A DNA stretch of 64,000 bases, from contig NZ_PQFZ01000014.1 in assembly GCF_002917105.1 (NCBI RefSeq), positions 1 through 64,000 on the forward strand. The letters run 5' to 3'. Positions within the stretch are counted from its first letter, which is position 1. Each line of letters opens with the position of its first letter. Positions 1 to 8,934 of the stretch are shown here, piece after piece. The notes under the pieces were generated by a model, which saw only the letters and a program-made list of their open reading frames with translations, did not search any database and was not told where the DNA came from. A program made the translations under genes and the position numbers. The stretch comes from Allobosea psychrotolerans. GTDB lineage: Bacteria > Pseudomonadota > Alphaproteobacteria > Rhizobiales > Beijerinckiaceae.

Positions 1-86
1 CGCACCAACAGGCCGGACACATGACCGCAAGCGACCAGATCAACCAGACGCTTCCATCTTGCAAACAACGGGCCGTCCACACATGG

Positions 87-108
87 ATTGCTTCGCTCCG
101 CTCGCAAT
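87..108. repeat. short palindrome downstream of paaE
   Basis: Five-base arms ATTGC (87-91) and GCAAT (104-108) enclose a TTCGCTCC-type core just beyond the paaE stop codon. I remember sequences of this kind (GATTGCTTCGCTCCGCTCGCAATGACG) as common intergenic repeats in alphaproteobacteria, but I cannot check this. The arms are short. It could help end paa transcription. Nothing else can be called in bases 1-120. Confidence 0.35.
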
Positions 109-120
109 GACGCGCTGCAA

Positions 121-1206
121 TCAAACCTGATCGAAATCCACCACCACCCGCGCGCTGGTCGGATGAGCCTGGCAGGTCAGGATGAACCCGGCCTTGAGCT
201 CCCATGGCTCCAGCGAGTAGTTCACCGTCATCTGCGCCTCGCCCTCGACGAGCTTGGCCCGGCAGGTCGAGCACATGCCGCCCTTGCAGGCGAAGGGCAG
301 GTCCATGCCGGCGCGCAATGCCGCGTCGAGGATGGCTTCGCCCGCGGCGATCGGGATTTCGCGGCGCTTGCCATCGACGATCATCGCCCCGAGATGGGCG
401 GGCGGAGCGCTCGCCTCGACGATGACGGGTTTGGGCCGAGGCCGGCCGCCGAGTGCCGAGACGAAGCGCTCGACATGGATGGCGTCCTCGGCAATGCCGA
501 TCTCCCGCAGGGTCGCTTCCAGATCCTCGCTCATCGCGGCCGGGCCGCAGATGAAGACATGGTCGACCGCGGCCGCCGGGATGATGCTGCGCAGCAGGAG
601 CCGCGCCTTCTCGCCATCGAGCCGTCCGTTCAGGATCGGCAGATCCTGCTCCTCGCGCGACAGCACGTGAAAGATCGCAAGCCGCCCGAGGAAGCGATCC
701 TTCATCTCCTCGAGGCTCGCCCGGAAGAGAATGTCCTGCGTCGAGCGGTTGCCGTAGAACAGGAAGAAGCGGCTCGTCGGCTCGCGCTGGAGCACGCCAC
801 GGATGATCGACAGGATCGGCGTGATGCCCGAGCCCGCCGCGAAGCCGACATGGACGCGCCCGTCGCCCGGATCGCGCTCCAGGCCGAAGCGGCCGGTCGG
901 GGTCATCACATCGACCGCATCGCCGATGGCGATATTGCCGTTGATCCAGGTCGAGAACAGGCCGTTATCGACCTGCTTGACTGCGATCCTGAGTTCGCCG
1001 TCCTGCGGACCCGAGCAGATCGAGTAGGAGCGGCGCGTGTCCTCGCCTTCGATTGTCGCGCGCAGGGTCAGATACTGACCGGGTGCGAAATGATAATCGG
1101 CGGCGAGGTCCTCGGGCACCGCGAAGGCGATCGAGACAGCGTCCTGCGTCTCACGCTTCACTTCGCGGACGGTCAGGCGATGGAAGCGGGGTGTGGCGGT
1201 GGACAT
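121..1206 (-). CDS. paaE: phenylacetyl-CoA 1,2-epoxidase reductase subunit PaaE
   Basis: Reductase that passes electrons from NADPH through FAD and a plant-type [2Fe-2S] cluster to the PaaA di-iron subunit of the phenylacetyl-CoA epoxidase. The protein has 361 residues. An N-terminal ferredoxin-reductase module carries the FAD-binding motif RRSYSICS (about 58-65). A C-terminal ferredoxin domain has cluster cysteines at 307, 312, 315 and 345 in CKGGMCSTC plus LTC. I chose the ATG at 1206 because homologues begin MSTxTPRFHxL; the frame stays open to 1257 but that would overlap paaD. It is the last gene of the paaABCDE operon, and its start lies 11 bases beyond the paaD stop. Confidence 0.95.
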   Translation of the reverse strand: MSTATPRFHRLTVREVKRETQDAVSIAFAVPEDLAADYHFAPGQYLTLRATIEGEDTRRSYSICSGPQDGELRIAVKQVDNGLFSTWINGNIAIGDAVDVMTPTGRFGLERDPGDGRVHVGFAAGSGITPILSIIRGVLQREPTSRFFLFYGNRSTQDILFRASLEEMKDRFLGRLAIFHVLSREEQDLPILNGRLDGEKARLLLRSIIPAAAVDHVFICGPAAMSEDLEATLREIGIAEDAIHVERFVSALGGRPRPKPVIVEASAPPAHLGAMIVDGKRREIPIAAGEAILDAALRAGMDLPFACKGGMCSTCRAKLVEGEAQMTVNYSLEPWELKAGFILTCQAHPTSARVVVDFDQV

Positions 1207-1216
1207 GGCGCCCCTA

Positions 1217-1738
1217 CTAATGGCAGCGGAAATAGTCGAAAGGCTCCAGGCAGGCATTGCAGCGCCAGAGCGCCTTGCATGAGGTCGAGCCGAATTCGGC
1301 GAGCCGGGATGTATCGAGCGAGCCGCATTGCGGGCACGCGACCTCTTCCGCGCCGAACAATGCCCGTCGTCCGGCGCCTCTCACAGGGGGCGCGATGCCG
1401 TATTCGGTCAGCTTGCGCCTGCCGTCTTCGCTCATCCAGTCGGTGGTCCAGGCCGGCGACAGCACTGTCGCGACCGTGACGGGGCCGAAGCCGGCTTGCT
1501 CCAGCGCGAGTTCGATCTCCAGCGCGATCATCGTCATCGCCGGGCAGCCCGAATAGGTCGGCGTGATCAGGACCTCGATCCTGCCGTCATTGAGGCGCAC
1601 TTCGCGCAGCACACCGAGATCGGCGATCGACAGCACCGGAATTTCGGGATCGACGACGGCGCCCGCGATCCGCCGGGCCTCGTCGAGCCGGACCTCGTCG
1701 ATCACAATGGCATCGCGATGGAGCGCGAGGGCGTTCAC
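1217..1738 (-). CDS. paaD: phenylacetyl-CoA epoxidase accessory protein PaaD
   Basis: PaaD belongs to the MIP18/DUF59 family and is thought to help Fe-S or metal-centre assembly for the PaaABCE epoxidase. The DUF59 part shows DPEIPVLSIADLG and TPTYSGCPAM. The C-terminus is a cysteine-rich zinc-ribbon-like tail (CPQCGS... CKALWRCNAC). The frame is open to 2065, but that would run through paaC. The GTG at 1738 overlaps the paaC stop as GTGA and gives 173 residues, the expected size, so I use it. Translation is probably coupled to paaC. Confidence 0.92.
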   Translation of the reverse strand: MNALALHRDAIVIDEVRLDEARRIAGAVVDPEIPVLSIADLGVLREVRLNDGRIEVLITPTYSGCPAMTMIALEIELALEQAGFGPVTVATVLSPAWTTDWMSEDGRRKLTEYGIAPPVRGAGRRALFGAEEVACPQCGSLDTSRLAEFGSTSCKALWRCNACLEPFDYFRCH

Positions 1739-2511
1739 CAGACGGCACCGGGGAAAGAGCGCTGCAGATATTGCAGCTCGCTCAAGAGATGGCCGAGATG
1801 CTCGGTATGATGGCCGTTGCGCCCACCCTTCTGCATCCAGTCGTTTTGCGGCACGGCAAGCGTCGCCTGGGCCAGCACGCTGGCGACGGTCTCGCACCAG
1901 CCGGCGCGCAGGCTCTCGGGCTCGATCGCCACGCCTTCTGCAATCAGCTCCCGCTCGCTCGGATCGACCTCGAACATCTCCCCGGTAAAGGGCCAGAGCG
2001 CATCGAGCGCGGCTTGTGCCCGCCTGTGGCTCTCCTGTGTGCCGTCGCCCAGCCGCACCACCCATTCCGAGGCGTGGCGCAGATGGTAGGCGCTCTCCTT
2101 CTCCGCCTTGGCGGCGATCGCAGCCAGCGTCGCATCGGTACTATCCATCATGGCGCGCCACCATGGATCGATGAAGGCCGAGTAGAGAAACTGGCGCAGC
2201 ATGGTCTGGGCGAAATCGCCATTGGGCTGCTCGACCAGGAGGAGATTGCCGTAGCCGCGCACGTCGCGCAGATAGGCATAGGCATCCTCGTCGCGACCGG
2301 CGGCTTCGACCCTGGCCGCATAGGCGTAGAGCGAGCGCGCCTGCCCGATCAGGTCGAGGCCCATATTGGCCAGCGCCATGTCCTCTTCCAGCATCGGCGC
2401 GTGGCCGCACCATTCCGAGAGGCGATGGCCCAGGATCAGGGCGTCGTCAGCGCGCCGCAGAGTGTAGCGCAGCAGCGGCGTGTCGGAGACGGAGATCGAT
2501 GCGACCGGCAT
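1735..2511 (-). CDS. paaC: phenylacetyl-CoA 1,2-epoxidase subunit PaaC
   Basis: Structural ferritin-like subunit that pairs with the catalytic PaaA in the ring 1,2-epoxidase. The protein has 258 residues and PaaC hallmarks such as LGHRLSEWCGHAPMLEED and DLIGQARSLY. An upstream start at 2538 is possible, but the ATG at 2511 has a GAGGA ribosome-binding site 8 bases upstream and avoids overlap with paaB, so it is preferred. It sits between paaB and paaD and shares a GTGA overlap with paaD. Confidence 0.95.
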   Translation of the reverse strand: MPVASISVSDTPLLRYTLRRADDALILGHRLSEWCGHAPMLEEDMALANMGLDLIGQARSLYAYAARVEAAGRDEDAYAYLRDVRGYGNLLLVEQPNGDFAQTMLRQFLYSAFIDPWWRAMMDSTDATLAAIAAKAEKESAYHLRHASEWVVRLGDGTQESHRRAQAALDALWPFTGEMFEVDPSERELIAEGVAIEPESLRAGWCETVASVLAQATLAVPQNDWMQKGGRNGHHTEHLGHLLSELQYLQRSFPGAVW

Positions 2512-2521
2512 GGCGATGTCC

Positions 2522-2809
2522 TCACATATGCCCGACATCGTCGGGCACTTCGTAGAAGGTCGGATGCCGATAGATCTTCGTCTCGGCCGGCTCGAACATC
2601 ATGCCGGCATCGCTCGGGTCCGAGGCGATGATGGCGGTCGACGGCACGACCCAGATCGAAAGCCCTTCGCCGCGCCGCGTATAGACGTCGCGCGCCGCCT
2701 GCAGCGCCAATGTGGCATCTGCGGCATGAAGCGAGCCGACATGCTTGTGCGCGAGCCCGTTGCGGCTGCGGATGAAGACTTCCCAGAGCGGCATCATCGG
2801 CCCGGCCAT
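2522..2809 (-). CDS. paaB: phenylacetyl-CoA 1,2-epoxidase subunit PaaB
   Basis: Small bridging subunit (95 residues) of the phenylacetyl-CoA epoxidase, thought to hold PaaA-PaaC dimers together. Family features are PLWEVFIRSRNGLAHKHVGS near the N-terminus, followed by VYTRRGEG and IWVVPS, with a C-terminal YRHPTFYEVPDDV. The length is normal. It lies 69 bases after paaA and 10 bases before paaC on the same strand. Confidence 0.95.
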   Translation of the reverse strand: MAGPMMPLWEVFIRSRNGLAHKHVGSLHAADATLALQAARDVYTRRGEGLSIWVVPSTAIIASDPSDAGMMFEPAETKIYRHPTFYEVPDDVGHM

Positions 2810-2878
2810 GCGTTATCTCCCTTGCCGCGATGCCATGCCGGCCCGCGCTTCTTCAGCGGATGTGCCGATGACGGCGTT

Positions 2879-3868
2879 TCAGGCGGCGAGCGCCTTGTCG
2901 CGCTGCTTCTGCGCGTAAGCGAGCGCCGCCTCGCGCACCCACTCGCCTTCGTCATGGGCCTTGCGCCGCGCCGCCAGCCGTTCCCGATTGCACGGGCCGT
3001 TGCCGGCGATCACCTGCTTGAACTCGTTCCAGTCGATCTCGCCATAGCGCCAGTGCCCGGTCTCCTCATCCAGGCGAAGCTCCGGGTCGGGCAGCGAAAG
3101 CCCGAGAATCCGCGCCTGGGGCACCGTGGCATCGACGAATTTCTGGCGCAGCTCGTCATTGGAGAAGCGCTTGATCTTCCACAGCGTCGAAGTGTCGGAG
3201 TGCAAGCTGGCGGCATCGGGCGGCCCGAACATCATCAGGCAGGGCCACCACCAGCGATTGAGCGCATCCTGCGCCATGTCCTTCTGCTCGGGCGTGCCGC
3301 GCGACAGCGTCAGCATGATCTCGTAGCCCTGGCGCTGGTGGAAGGATTCCTCTTTGCAGACCCGGATCATGGCGCGCGCGTAAGGCCCATAGGAGCAGCG
3401 GCAGAGCGGGATCTGATTCATGATCGCCGCGCCGTCGACGAGCCAGCCGATCGCCCCGATATCGGCCCAGGTCAGCGTCGGATAGTTGAAGATCGAGGAG
3501 TATTTGGCCTTGCCGCTCAAAAGCTGGTCGACGAGTTCCTCGCGCGAGGAGCCGAGCGTCTCGGCGGCGGCATAGAGATAGAGGCCGTGGCCGCACTCGT
3601 CCTGGACCTTCGCGAGCAGGGCGGCCTTGCGCCGCAATGAGGGCGCCCGCGTCAGCCAATTGCCCTCCGGCAGCATGCCGACGATCTCGGAATGGGCGTG
3701 CTGCGAGATCTGACGGGTCAAGGTCCGGCGATAGGCGGCCGGCATCCAGTCGTTCGGCTCGATCCGCTCCTCGGCGTCGATCCTGGCCTGAAACCGGACC
3801 GTGAGATCGGCATCCTCAAGCTGGCGTTCGCCGGAATCGGGGCGGATGTTGAGGGCCTGCGTATACAT
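2879..3868 (-). CDS. paaA: phenylacetyl-CoA 1,2-epoxidase catalytic subunit PaaA
   Basis: Di-iron oxygenase subunit that forms ring-1,2-epoxyphenylacetyl-CoA in aerobic phenylacetate catabolism. The protein has 329 residues, normal for PaaA. It contains a ligand-type segment [20 protein letters not shown], an N-terminal [12 protein letters not shown], and [10 protein letters not shown] with a second glutamate/histidine pair. The ATG at 3868 is preceded by a strong purine-rich site (AGAGGAGGAG). It is the first gene of paaABCDE and follows a well-formed sigma70 promoter. The later pathway genes paaG, paaZ and paaK are not in this window. Confidence 0.97.
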   Translation of the reverse strand: MYTQALNIRPDSGERQLEDADLTVRFQARIDAEERIEPNDWMPAAYRRTLTRQISQHAHSEIVGMLPEGNWLTRAPSLRRKAALLAKVQDECGHGLYLYAAAETLGSSREELVDQLLSGKAKYSSIFNYPTLTWADIGAIGWLVDGAAIMNQIPLCRCSYGPYARAMIRVCKEESFHQRQGYEIMLTLSRGTPEQKDMAQDALNRWWWPCLMMFGPPDAASLHSDTSTLWKIKRFSNDELRQKFVDATVPQARILGLSLPDPELRLDEETGHWRYGEIDWNEFKQVIAGNGPCNRERLAARRKAHDEGEWVREAALAYAQKQRDKALAA

Positions 3869-3889
3869 GCGCTCCTCCTCTTATTCTCG

Positions 3890-3946
3890 TTGGTCCAATT
3901 CATATGTAACAAAAAATCTATTGTCAATAATTTCCTGTAACATGTT
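3890..3946 (-). promoter_or_regulatory. paaA promoter with candidate operators
   Basis: On the minus strand a TTGACA -35 (3922-3927) and a TATGAA -10 (3899-3904) are separated by exactly 17 bases, giving a near-consensus sigma70 promoter for paaABCDE. Candidate regulator sites surround it. TGTAACA occurs twice (3905-3911 and 3936-3942), 31 bases apart, once in the spacer and once above the -35. AACATGTT (3939-3946) is a perfect palindrome, and TTGGTCCAA (3890-3898) lies around the expected start of transcription. The promoter is read directly from sequence; which regulator (PaaX or the TetR protein) binds which element is unknown. Confidence 0.72.
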
Positions 3947-3988
3947 GTGATGCAACGAAGCGTGCGACCGCGCACCGTAGCCCTAGGG

Positions 3989-4858
3989 TCAGGTCGTGAA
4001 CCGGCTCCCGATCTCGCTCGAACGCGGCAGCGGCTCGCCGCTCTCATCTATCGCGTTCTGGTCGAGCCAGCGTTCCGAGCCGGGCAGCACCTGGCGATAG
4101 ATCACGGCGCACAGGCTGCGTGCCGACGCGCCCGGCCAGTCCTCCGGCAGGATATCGGCGGGCAGGACGGGATCGCGCAGCACGACCCGGCGGTATTCGT
4201 GAATCAGCAGGATGCGGGCGACGAGCGCGTCGAGATCGGACAGGTGAACGCCGCCCTCGAGGCCGGCCGCGAGCGGCTCGAACGCGGCCTGGAAACGGCG
4301 ATAGGCTTCGGCGATGGCGTCGAGAGGCCAACTCCTCGCTGCAAGCGCTCGATTGGTCGAAGGGTCGCCGCTCGCTTCGAAGCGCAGCGCGCCGTTTGCC
4401 AGGTCCGGCAGCGCGGCGCCCGCTGGCGCAAGCCACAGACCGGGCGAGGCGACCCCGAAGCCTGCGGTCTCCATCGCCGCCTTCGTGGTCTCGCGGTCGG
4501 CGCCGCCGTCGAGCAGCACCATGTCGAAACGCCCCGGCCAAGGCGGCGAATGCAGCGAATAGATCTGCTCCGACGCGTGCCGGAAGGTATCGCGCCCCTT
4601 ATCGGCCAGTCGGTAGAAGCTGTTGCGGCCGACCTTGATGCGCTCCAGCCAGCCATCGGTCGCCAACCGGGACATGGCCGTGCGGACAAGCCCGTCTGAC
4701 AATCCCATCGCCCGGAAGAAGGCAAGCAGGGTGCCGAGCCAAACGCAGCCGCCGCGCGGCACGATCGCGTCGCCATAGATGGTGATGATGATCGACCAGG
4801 TCCGCGAAGGCTCGCCGCGAAGATGGTCGAGGATCGGGTCGAGGGTCGCGCGAGACAT
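3989..4858 (-). CDS. paaX: phenylacetic acid degradation repressor PaaX
   Basis: GntR-like winged-helix repressor that senses phenylacetyl-CoA in characterised bacteria. The protein has 289 residues. The N-terminal PaaX segment shows SRTWSIIITIYGDAIVPRGG and LVRTAMSRLATDGWLERIKV. A central domain (FDMVLLDG) and a PaaX-type C-terminal domain with REYRRVVLRDP-like sequence (here HEYRRVVLRDPVLPADILP) follow. It lies 120 bases upstream of paaA on the same strand and downstream of the TetR gene. A local feedback role on paaABCDE is inferred from position and family. Confidence 0.93.
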   Translation of the reverse strand: MSRATLDPILDHLRGEPSRTWSIIITIYGDAIVPRGGCVWLGTLLAFFRAMGLSDGLVRTAMSRLATDGWLERIKVGRNSFYRLADKGRDTFRHASEQIYSLHSPPWPGRFDMVLLDGGADRETTKAAMETAGFGVASPGLWLAPAGAALPDLANGALRFEASGDPSTNRALAARSWPLDAIAEAYRRFQAAFEPLAAGLEGGVHLSDLDALVARILLIHEYRRVVLRDPVLPADILPEDWPGASARSLCAVIYRQVLPGSERWLDQNAIDESGEPLPRSSEIGSRFTT

Positions 4859-4914
4859 CGGCGATCAGTAACGCACCGCAGCGCAACCGCAAGCCACACG
4901 ATCTGTAAGCCGCT

Positions 4915-5574
4915 TTACGCCCCGCGCTTGCCGGATACGGCTTGAGGTCGAAGCGTCTTTGGGGTGCCAGGCGCCACAGCCTCTGCCGCAGCCGCTGCTC
5001 CGGCGGTGATGAGTTGCGAAGCCATCAACGCATATTGCTGGCGCGACAGGCCCTTGCCCTCGCGGAACCAGAGATAGTGCCAGTTCAGCATGCCGAACAG
5101 GGACATGGTCAGCGGCTTGAGCAGAGGCCCATGCCCCACCTCCGGAACCGACTCGGCGATGGCCTCGGCGAAGATCGCCACAAGCCGGCGCTCCAGGGCA
5201 CGCAGCGTCTCCTGCCGGTCGTCGCTCAGGAATTTGAGACTGGCGATCTGCACCTGATGCTGGGCGTCGGCGTCGCGATAGGCTTCCAGCAGCGCGGCCG
5301 AGAGGGCGTAGAGGCGCTCCTGCGGATCCCTCGCCGCAAGCGCCGTGTCCTCGACGACGGCGACCAGTTCGTTGAGATGATCGAACAGGATGTCGAACAG
5401 CACCGCGACCTTGTCGGGATAATAGTGGTACAGCAGTGCCTTGGAGACCCCGCAGGCCTCCGCGATCATCGTGATCGAGGTTCCCGAATAGCCGTACTGG
5501 GCGAAGAGCTCAGCCGCGCGGTGCAGGATCGCTTGCCGCTTGGCGTCGTAGTCTTGTGCGCGGGTGCGAGCCAT
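4915..5574 (-). CDS. TetR/AcrR family regulator of the paa/liv region
   Basis: A 219-residue TetR regulator. The helix-turn-helix is at the N-terminus (GYSGTSITMIAEACGVSKAL then YHYYPDK). It is followed by a ligand domain with LSAALLEAYRDADAQHQVQI and a FGMLNWHYLWFREGKGLS segment typical of TetR regulators of acyl-CoA and aromatic-acid catabolism. It lies upstream of paaX on the same strand and diverges from the liv-type transporter. A 22-base inverted repeat in the shared intergenic region (5742-5763) is the likely operator. It may correspond to the PaaR-type regulators described in other phyla, but I cannot confirm orthology. Confidence 0.85.
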   Translation of the reverse strand: MARTRAQDYDAKRQAILHRAAELFAQYGYSGTSITMIAEACGVSKALLYHYYPDKVAVLFDILFDHLNELVAVVEDTALAARDPQERLYALSAALLEAYRDADAQHQVQIASLKFLSDDRQETLRALERRLVAIFAEAIAESVPEVGHGPLLKPLTMSLFGMLNWHYLWFREGKGLSRQQYALMASQLITAGAAAAAEAVAPGTPKTLRPQAVSGKRGA

Positions 5575-5741
5575 TGCCTGTCGTGTTCCTGAGTGGCGGT
5601 TCCGGCGCAGCCTTCACCCGGCTTGATACCGCCGGTTCGGCCTTGCCGCTTTCCAGCATCCATAATCGGCCTCGTCGATTCTGAATACCAAAGACTGTCC
5701 GAATGGTCGATCAATGATAGGCGTGCGACCTCGCTTTTAAG

Positions 5742-5763
5742 ATTGACCAATCGGCCGGTTAAT
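5742..5763. promoter_or_regulatory. inverted-repeat operator between tetR and the liv-type operon
   Basis: A 22-base imperfect palindrome with outer arms ATTGACC (5742-5748) and GGTTAAT (5757-5763), which match as inverted repeats in six of seven positions, and an AATCGGCC centre. Size, symmetry and position between the divergent tetR (start 5574) and transporter (start 5868) suit a TetR-family operator. No regulator was tested. The rest of 5575-5867 holds no recognisable gene. Confidence 0.5.
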
Positions 5764-5867
5764 TTAGCTTGCCACCGTATCGGCGTCAGCTACGATGCCG
5801 ACGGGAATAAAACGGCGGGCCAACCGCCGCGCTTGATCCAGCTCAGGCCTTCTTGGAGGAACGCCCC

Positions 5868-7043
5868 ATGACGAAATCCGCCTTCGGACGGCAGTCCTTG
5901 CGCGCGTCCGCGCTGCAAGCCCTTGCTGTCACAACCTTGCTGTCGCTGCCGGCTCTTGCCGCCGACCCGATCAAGATCGGCGCCGTCCTTTCCGCAAGCG
6001 GCCCTGCCGCTTTCCTTGGCGACCCCGAGGCGAAGACCCTCAAGATCTATGTCGAGGAGCTGAACAAGAAGGGCGGCGTGCTCGGCCGACAGATCGAGCT
6101 CGTGCTCTATGACGATGGCGGCGACGCCAACAAGGCGCGCACCTTCGCGACGCGGCTGATCGAGGACGACAAGGTTGTCGCCATGGTCGGCGGCTCCACG
6201 ACAGGCACGACCATGGCGATGATCCCGGTCTTCGAGGATGCCAAGGTGCCGTTCGTCTCCGTCGCCGGCGCGATCGAGATCATCGAACCCGTGCGCAGCT
6301 TCGTGTTCAAGACGCCGCATACCGACAAGACCGCCTGCGAAAAGATCTTCGAGGACATGAAGGCGCGCAGCCTGACCAAGATCGGCATGATCTCGGGCAC
6401 CGACGGCTTCGGCAAGTCGATGCGCGCCCAGTGCCTGCGGGTCGTGAAGGATTACGGCATCGCGATCGTGGCCGACGAGAGCTATGGCGCGACCGATTCC
6501 GACATGACGCCGCAGCTCAACAAGATCAAGAACACCGCAGGTCTCCAGGCGGTGGTCAACCCAGGCTTCGGCCAGGGCCCGGCGATCGTGACGCGCAACT
6601 ATGGCCAGCTCAGCATCGGGCTGCCGCTCTACCAGAGCCATGGCGTCGCCTCGAAGAGCTTCATCGACCTCGCCGGCCCCGCCGCTGAAGGCATAAGGCT
6701 GCCCGCCCCTGCCCTGCTCGTCGCCGACAAGCTCGCCGACACCGACAAGCAGAAGACGGTGGTGACGGCTTATAAGACATCCTACGAGAAGGCCGTCGGC
6801 CAGCCCGTCTCCACCTTCGGCGGCTATGCCTTCGACGGCATTCAGCTCGTGGTCGAGGCGATCCAGAAGGCCAAGGGCGCCGAGCCGCAGAAGATCCGCG
6901 ACGCGCTCGAAGCCACCAAGGGCTATGTCGGCGTCACCGGAATCTACACGATGTCGGCGACCGACCATCTCGGGCTGGGCACCGAGTCCTTCCGGATGCT
7001 GGAAGTCAGGAACGGCGGCTGGGTCGAGGTCGGCGCGCGCTGA
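5868..7043 (+). CDS. branched-chain-type ABC transporter substrate-binding protein
   Basis: Periplasmic binding protein of the LivJ/LivK type (Peripla_BP_6), 391 residues. A signal peptide ends near LSLPALAAD, and the mature protein begins PIKIGAVLSASGPAAFLGDPE, the usual start of this family. A TTG at 5853 is open in frame, but the ATG at 5868 has GGAGGA 7 bases upstream. It is the first gene of a five-gene transporter operon. Because the operon abuts the paa cluster and shares its TetR regulator, uptake of an aromatic acid such as phenylacetate is an attractive but unproven role; amino acids are also possible. Confidence 0.9.
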   Translation: MTKSAFGRQSLRASALQALAVTTLLSLPALAADPIKIGAVLSASGPAAFLGDPEAKTLKIYVEELNKKGGVLGRQIELVLYDDGGDANKARTFATRLIEDDKVVAMVGGSTTGTTMAMIPVFEDAKVPFVSVAGAIEIIEPVRSFVFKTPHTDKTACEKIFEDMKARSLTKIGMISGTDGFGKSMRAQCLRVVKDYGIAIVADESYGATDSDMTPQLNKIKNTAGLQAVVNPGFGQGPAIVTRNYGQLSIGLPLYQSHGVASKSFIDLAGPAAEGIRLPAPALLVADKLADTDKQKTVVTAYKTSYEKAVGQPVSTFGGYAFDGIQLVVEAIQKAKGAEPQKIRDALEATKGYVGVTGIYTMSATDHLGLGTESFRMLEVRNGGWVEVGAR

Positions 7044-7114
7044 GGCGCAGCCGACCTGGTACCCCTACCCCGGCCGGGGCATAAGCCCCGGCGCCAGCGC
7101 ATCTGCGAGACGCC

Positions 7115-7987
7115 ATGGCCGAATTCCTGCAACTGCTCTTCTCGGGCCTGACGGTCGGCGCGGTCTACGCCCTCGTCGCGCTCGGCTTCACGCTGATCTA
7201 CAATGCCTCCGACGTGATCAATTTCGCCCAGGGCGACTTCGTCATGATCGGCGGCATGGGCACGGTGTTTCTGGCGGCGGCTGGCCTGTCCCTGCCGCTC
7301 GCCGCCTTCATCGCGATCCTGGCGGCGGTCGCCGTCGGATTGCTGCTGCATCGCCTGGCGATCGAGCCGGCGCGCGGCGCCTCGCCGGTCGCGCTGATCA
7401 TGATCACGATCGGCGCCTCGATCTTCATCAAGGGCGTCGCCCAGGTCGTCTTCGACAAGCAGTTTCACTCGCTGCCCGCCTTCACCGGCTCGGATCCGAT
7501 CGCGCTCGGCGGCGCGACCATCCTGCCGCAGAGCCTCTGGGTCGTCGGCGGCGCAATCGTGCTGTTTGTCGCCCTCTATCTCTTCCTGGAACGGACCCTG
7601 CTCGGCAAGGCGGTGCTCGCCACTGCCGCCAACCGCCTTGCGGCGCGTCTGGTCGGGATCAACGTCAAGGTCATCCTTGCGCTCGCCTTCGGCGTCTCCG
7701 CCGCCATCGGTGCGATCGCCGGCGTCCTGGTCACGCCGATCACGCTGACGCGCTACGACATCGGCACCTTGTTCGCCTTGAAGGGCTTCGCCGCCGCGAT
7801 GGTGGGCGGCATGGGCCACCCGCTCGGCGCCGTGGTCGGCGGCGTCCTGATCGGCCTGATGGAAGCCTTTGGCGCAGGCTATATCAGCTCGACCTATAAG
7901 GACGGCGTCGCCTTCCTCGCCATCCTTCTGGTGCTGTTCTTCATGCCGCGTGGCCTGTTCGGCGGCGGCAGCGTGGAGCGCGTCTGA
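7115..7987 (+). CDS. branched-chain-type ABC transporter permease, LivH family
   Basis: Integral membrane permease of 290 residues with the LivH start (LLFSGLTVGAVYALVALGFT and YNASDVINFAQGDFVMIG). About eight hydrophobic segments follow, with a cytoplasmic loop for the ATPases (KAVLATAANRLAARLVGINV). It is the second gene of the operon. Its TGA overlaps the ATG of the next permease by one base (TGATG), which suggests translational coupling. Substrate unknown. Confidence 0.93.
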   Translation: MAEFLQLLFSGLTVGAVYALVALGFTLIYNASDVINFAQGDFVMIGGMGTVFLAAAGLSLPLAAFIAILAAVAVGLLLHRLAIEPARGASPVALIMITIGASIFIKGVAQVVFDKQFHSLPAFTGSDPIALGGATILPQSLWVVGGAIVLFVALYLFLERTLLGKAVLATAANRLAARLVGINVKVILALAFGVSAAIGAIAGVLVTPITLTRYDIGTLFALKGFAAAMVGGMGHPLGAVVGGVLIGLMEAFGAGYISSTYKDGVAFLAILLVLFFMPRGLFGGGSVERV

Positions 7988-8934
7988 TGCTCAAGAGCGC
8001 ATTGCGGTCGCGCTGGGCGACACTCGCCGTCCTGGCGCTGATGATCGCGATCGTGCCGCTGATCGCCCCGTCGGCCTTCTATCTGCGCGTGGCGGCGCTG
8101 GTCTGGATTTTCGCGCTGGCCGCGCTCGGGCTGACGATCCTGATGGGCTATGCCGGGCAGGTCAGCCTCGGTCATGCCGGATTTCTCGGTATCGGTGCTT
8201 ATGGCGTGGCGATCGGCCCGACCCATCTCGGCCTCTCGCCGCTGCTGTCGCTGATTCTGGCTGCGGCATTGTCGGGCGTCATTGCCTATGTCGTCGGACG
8301 GCCGATCCTGCGATTGAAAGGCTATTACCTCGCCATCGCTACGCTCGGCTTCGGCCTCATCCTGGCGTTGATCTTCCAGAGCGAAAGCGCGGTCACGGGC
8401 GGGCCCGACGGCATGGCGGTGGCGCGCCTCACAGTGTTCGGCTGGCGCATCGCCGGGGCGATGCAGTGGTACTGGGTCAGCGCCGGCGTGCTGCTCCTCG
8501 GGGCCTGGATCGCGCTCAACATCGCCGACAGCCCGTCCGGCCGGGCGCTGCGCGCCTTGCATGACAGCGAGGTCGCAGCGGCGGGCGCAGGCGTCGACGT
8601 CGCGGCCAAGAAGCTCGCCGCCTTCGTGGCCGCCGCCATCTATGCCGCCATCGCCGGTGGGCTGCTTGCCTGCATGAACGGCCTGATCACGCCCGATGCG
8701 GCGAGCTTCATGCACTCGGTCGAGTTCGTCGCGATGGTGATCATCGGCGGGCTCGGCTCCGTGCTGGGAGCGGTCGTCGGCGCGGCGTTCCTGATCGTTC
8801 TGCCGCAGGCGCTGACCTCCTTGCAGGAATACGAGCAGGCCGTGCTCGGCCTGCTGATCATGGTCTTCATGATCGCGCTGCCCATGGGGATCGTGCCCTC
8901 CCTGCGCAACTGGCTTACGGAGCGCCTCGCATGA
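7987..8934 (+). CDS. branched-chain-type ABC transporter permease, LivM family
   Basis: Second permease of the HAAT transporter, 315 residues. It has the LivM signature GLTILMGYAGQVSLGHAGFL and about nine transmembrane segments, with a coupling loop around GRALRALHDSEVAAAGAGVD. It starts on the last base of the LivH stop and its own stop overlaps the ATPase start as ATGA, so translation of three genes is tightly coupled. Confidence 0.93.
   Translation: MLKSALRSRWATLAVLALMIAIVPLIAPSAFYLRVAALVWIFALAALGLTILMGYAGQVSLGHAGFLGIGAYGVAIGPTHLGLSPLLSLILAAALSGVIAYVVGRPILRLKGYYLAIATLGFGLILALIFQSESAVTGGPDGMAVARLTVFGWRIAGAMQWYWVSAGVLLLGAWIALNIADSPSGRALRALHDSEVAAAGAGVDVAAKKLAAFVAAAIYAAIAGGLLACMNGLITPDAASFMHSVEFVAMVIIGGLGSVLGAVVGAAFLIVLPQALTSLQEYEQAVLGLLIMVFMIALPMGIVPSLRNWLTERLA

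Noticed and set aside
3920-3931. ATTGTCAATAAT at the paaA promoter as a fifth copy of the GntR palindrome
   Set aside because: One mismatch breaks the right arm, and the match is mostly explained by a TTGACA -35 read on the other strand. It is far from the GntR cluster, so I treat it as chance.
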